A stretch of 64,000 bases of DNA from Variovorax gracilis (lineage in GTDB: Bacteria > Pseudomonadota > Gammaproteobacteria > Burkholderiales > Burkholderiaceae_C), in NCBI RefSeq assembly GCF_030317115.1, contig NZ_JASZYF010000004.1, positions 248,001 through 312,000 of the forward strand, given 5' to 3'. Below the pieces are notes generated by a model. The model was given only the letters and a program-made list of their open reading frames with translations, did not search any database and was not told where the DNA came from. A program made the translations under genes and the position numbers. Of this stretch, positions 62,955 to 64,000 are shown piece after piece (the stretch's first letter is position 1; every line of letters starts with the position of its first letter).

Positions 62955-64000
62955 TCACTGGCGGTCCAAGCCGTAGAACCTGATCTGGTAGTCGTGGAAC
63001 AGCGCGTTGCGGTTCTCGGCGCTCGTGCCGTGGTACGGCGAGCCGTTGGTCGAGCCCGTCGACTTCTCGCCGATCCACAGGTAGCTGCCGTTGCTCGCCC
63101 GATCGCTCTGGGGCCAGGTCGGCAGGCCGTCTCCATTGGGGTCGCCCGTCTTGACGAAATTGGCCCAGAACGATGACGCCTGGTCCGCGAGCTCGAAGTC
63201 GGAGGGGCTCCACGGGCGCTGGCCGGGCTCGTTGCGAAGGGAGTTGAGCACGTACCAGAGGTCCGACGAGTGCCAGGAGCCGTAGTACTCGCGGTCGCGC
63301 CCGGGCGTGGGATGGTCGAAGTAGAAGACGTAGACCTTGCTGCCGGGGTTCTGCGTCTTCAGGAGCGTGCCCGCGATCCGGTTCTGCTCCAGCGCCATGT
63401 CGGCCTGGGCCTTGAGATGCTGGCGGTAGGCATCGGTCTTCGTCGATGCCGGGTACAACTTCTCGAAGCGGTACTTCGTGTACAGCTCGTCACCCAGCAG
63501 CTTCTTCCAGTACGCCTGGAAATCGGCGACTTCCATCTGCTTTTCCGGCGCGCCATCCAGCGCCGTGCGCTCGTCGGCCACGGTGCCGACCATGACGTCC
63601 ACGCCGTTGAGTGCCCCGGGACGGAGCAGGTCGACCGAATCTTTCGTCAGGACGGCGCCGTCGATGACGGCGTACTTTCCGCTCGTCACGGCAAACATCT
63701 GCTCCGCCCGTGCATCGTCCTTGTAGAAGTCTTCCGCCGGAACGTTTCTCAAGTCATCGAGGGTCTTGCCCGGATAGAGCTTCTCGAACACCGGCGCGGC
63801 CGCGGCCGCCTTGTCGTCGAGCGTCACGAAGTTCGCCTTGTTCGGCTGCGCCATGACGGTGGGGCTGCTGTGCATGATGGCCCGCTGGAAAAGCCCCTTC
63901 GACAGGGGCGTCGACATCAGCGTGCGCACGTTGCGCGAGCCGGCCGACTGGCCGGCGATCGTCACCTTGCCGGGATCGCCGCCGAAGACGCGGATGTTCT
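62955..64000 (-). CDS. Type B carboxylesterase, C-terminal part
   Basis: About 348 residues are visible; the N-terminus lies beyond the window. The nucleophile Ser is in VTIAGQSAGS, preceded by FGGDPGK, as in para-nitrobenzyl esterase and cholinesterase-type hydrolases; the catalytic His is probably that of YYGSWHSSDLWYVL. The last helix FWANFVKTGDPNGDGLPTWP is also typical. An export signal, common in this family, cannot be checked. It is followed by the lipoprotein pair in the same direction, 43 bases away. Confidence 0.9.
   Translation of the reverse strand, partial: NIRVFGGDPGKVTIAGQSAGSRNVRTLMSTPLSKGLFQRAIMHSSPTVMAQPNKANFVTLDDKAAAAAPVFEKLYPGKTLDDLRNVPAEDFYKDDARAEQMFAVTSGKYAVIDGAVLTKDSVDLLRPGALNGVDVMVGTVADERTALDGAPEKQMEVADFQAYWKKLLGDELYTKYRFEKLYPASTKTDAYRQHLKAQADMALEQNRIAGTLLKTQNPGSKVYVFYFDHPTPGRDREYYGSWHSSDLWYVLNSLRNEPGQRPWSPSDFELADQASSFWANFVKTGDPNGDGLPTWPQSDRASNGSYLWIGEKSTGSTNGSPYHGTSAENRNALFHDYQIRFYGLDRQ

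Overview
The window is about 64 kb of GC-rich DNA with tightly packed genes, short intergenic gaps and many 1-4 bp start/stop overlaps. Gene content points to a betaproteobacterium of the Comamonadaceae, most likely Variovorax or a close relative. The main clues are a paired cphA'/cphA cyanophycin locus with its ABC/DUF1854 partners, a gspG-to-gspF type II secretion operon with a divergent gspC, a Burkholderiales-type porin, and two kinds of dispersed intergenic repeat that I associate with this family. I saw no tRNA, rRNA, CRISPR, insertion sequence or prophage.

Layout. 0-3.8 kb: end of a DapA-family lyase, a DJ-1/PfpI protein, a ribbon-helix-helix protein, a CYTH-CHAD protein and two small proteins of unknown function. 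4.0-11.7 kb: cyanophycin locus, with cphA' and cphA on the minus strand and an ABC exporter-like protein plus a DUF1854 protein divergent on the plus strand. 11.7-15.2 kb: queC, an SbmA/YddA-type ABC protein and a 5'-nucleotidase. 15.3-26.6 kb: type II secretion system. 26.6-31.2 kb: ilvA, an OsmC protein, coq7 and a porin. 31.3-38.2 kb: a dipeptide-type ABC transporter operon with an M20 amidohydrolase inside it. 38.2-48.0 kb: sugar-phosphate region with zwf, an AfuABC-like transporter, a YihX-like HAD phosphatase, tal and pgi. 48-53.7 kb: DUF805, exported MsrA, groES-groEL under a perfect CIRCE, DUF1801, YihY/BrkB, GIY-YIG and VOC proteins. 53.8-59.7 kb: a beta-lactamase-fold hydrolase divergent from a LodA-like protein fused to a von Willebrand A domain, followed by a LodB-like flavoprotein. 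59.7-64 kb: a hypothetical protein, a methyltransferase, a solute-binding lipoprotein, a metallo-beta-lactamase-fold lipoprotein and a truncated carboxylesterase.

Four points stand out. First, two loci (upstream of ilvA and downstream of the YihY gene) carry on the minus strand the same layout: the 8-mer UCUCCUCC, then a hairpin with a CU-rich loop, then a rho-independent terminator. They look like two members of one small-RNA family with anti-Shine-Dalgarno motifs. Second, the LodA-like protein keeps the residues expected for a cysteine tryptophylquinone cofactor but is fused to a VWA domain with a complete metal site and a further C-terminal region. Third, the transporter that would usually be called iron(III) lies among glucose-6-phosphate enzymes and keeps the His-Asp...Glu residues of the hexose-phosphate binding protein AfuA. 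Fourth, CphA' has lost its Mur-ligase P-loop while CphA keeps it, suggesting division of labour in cyanophycin synthesis.
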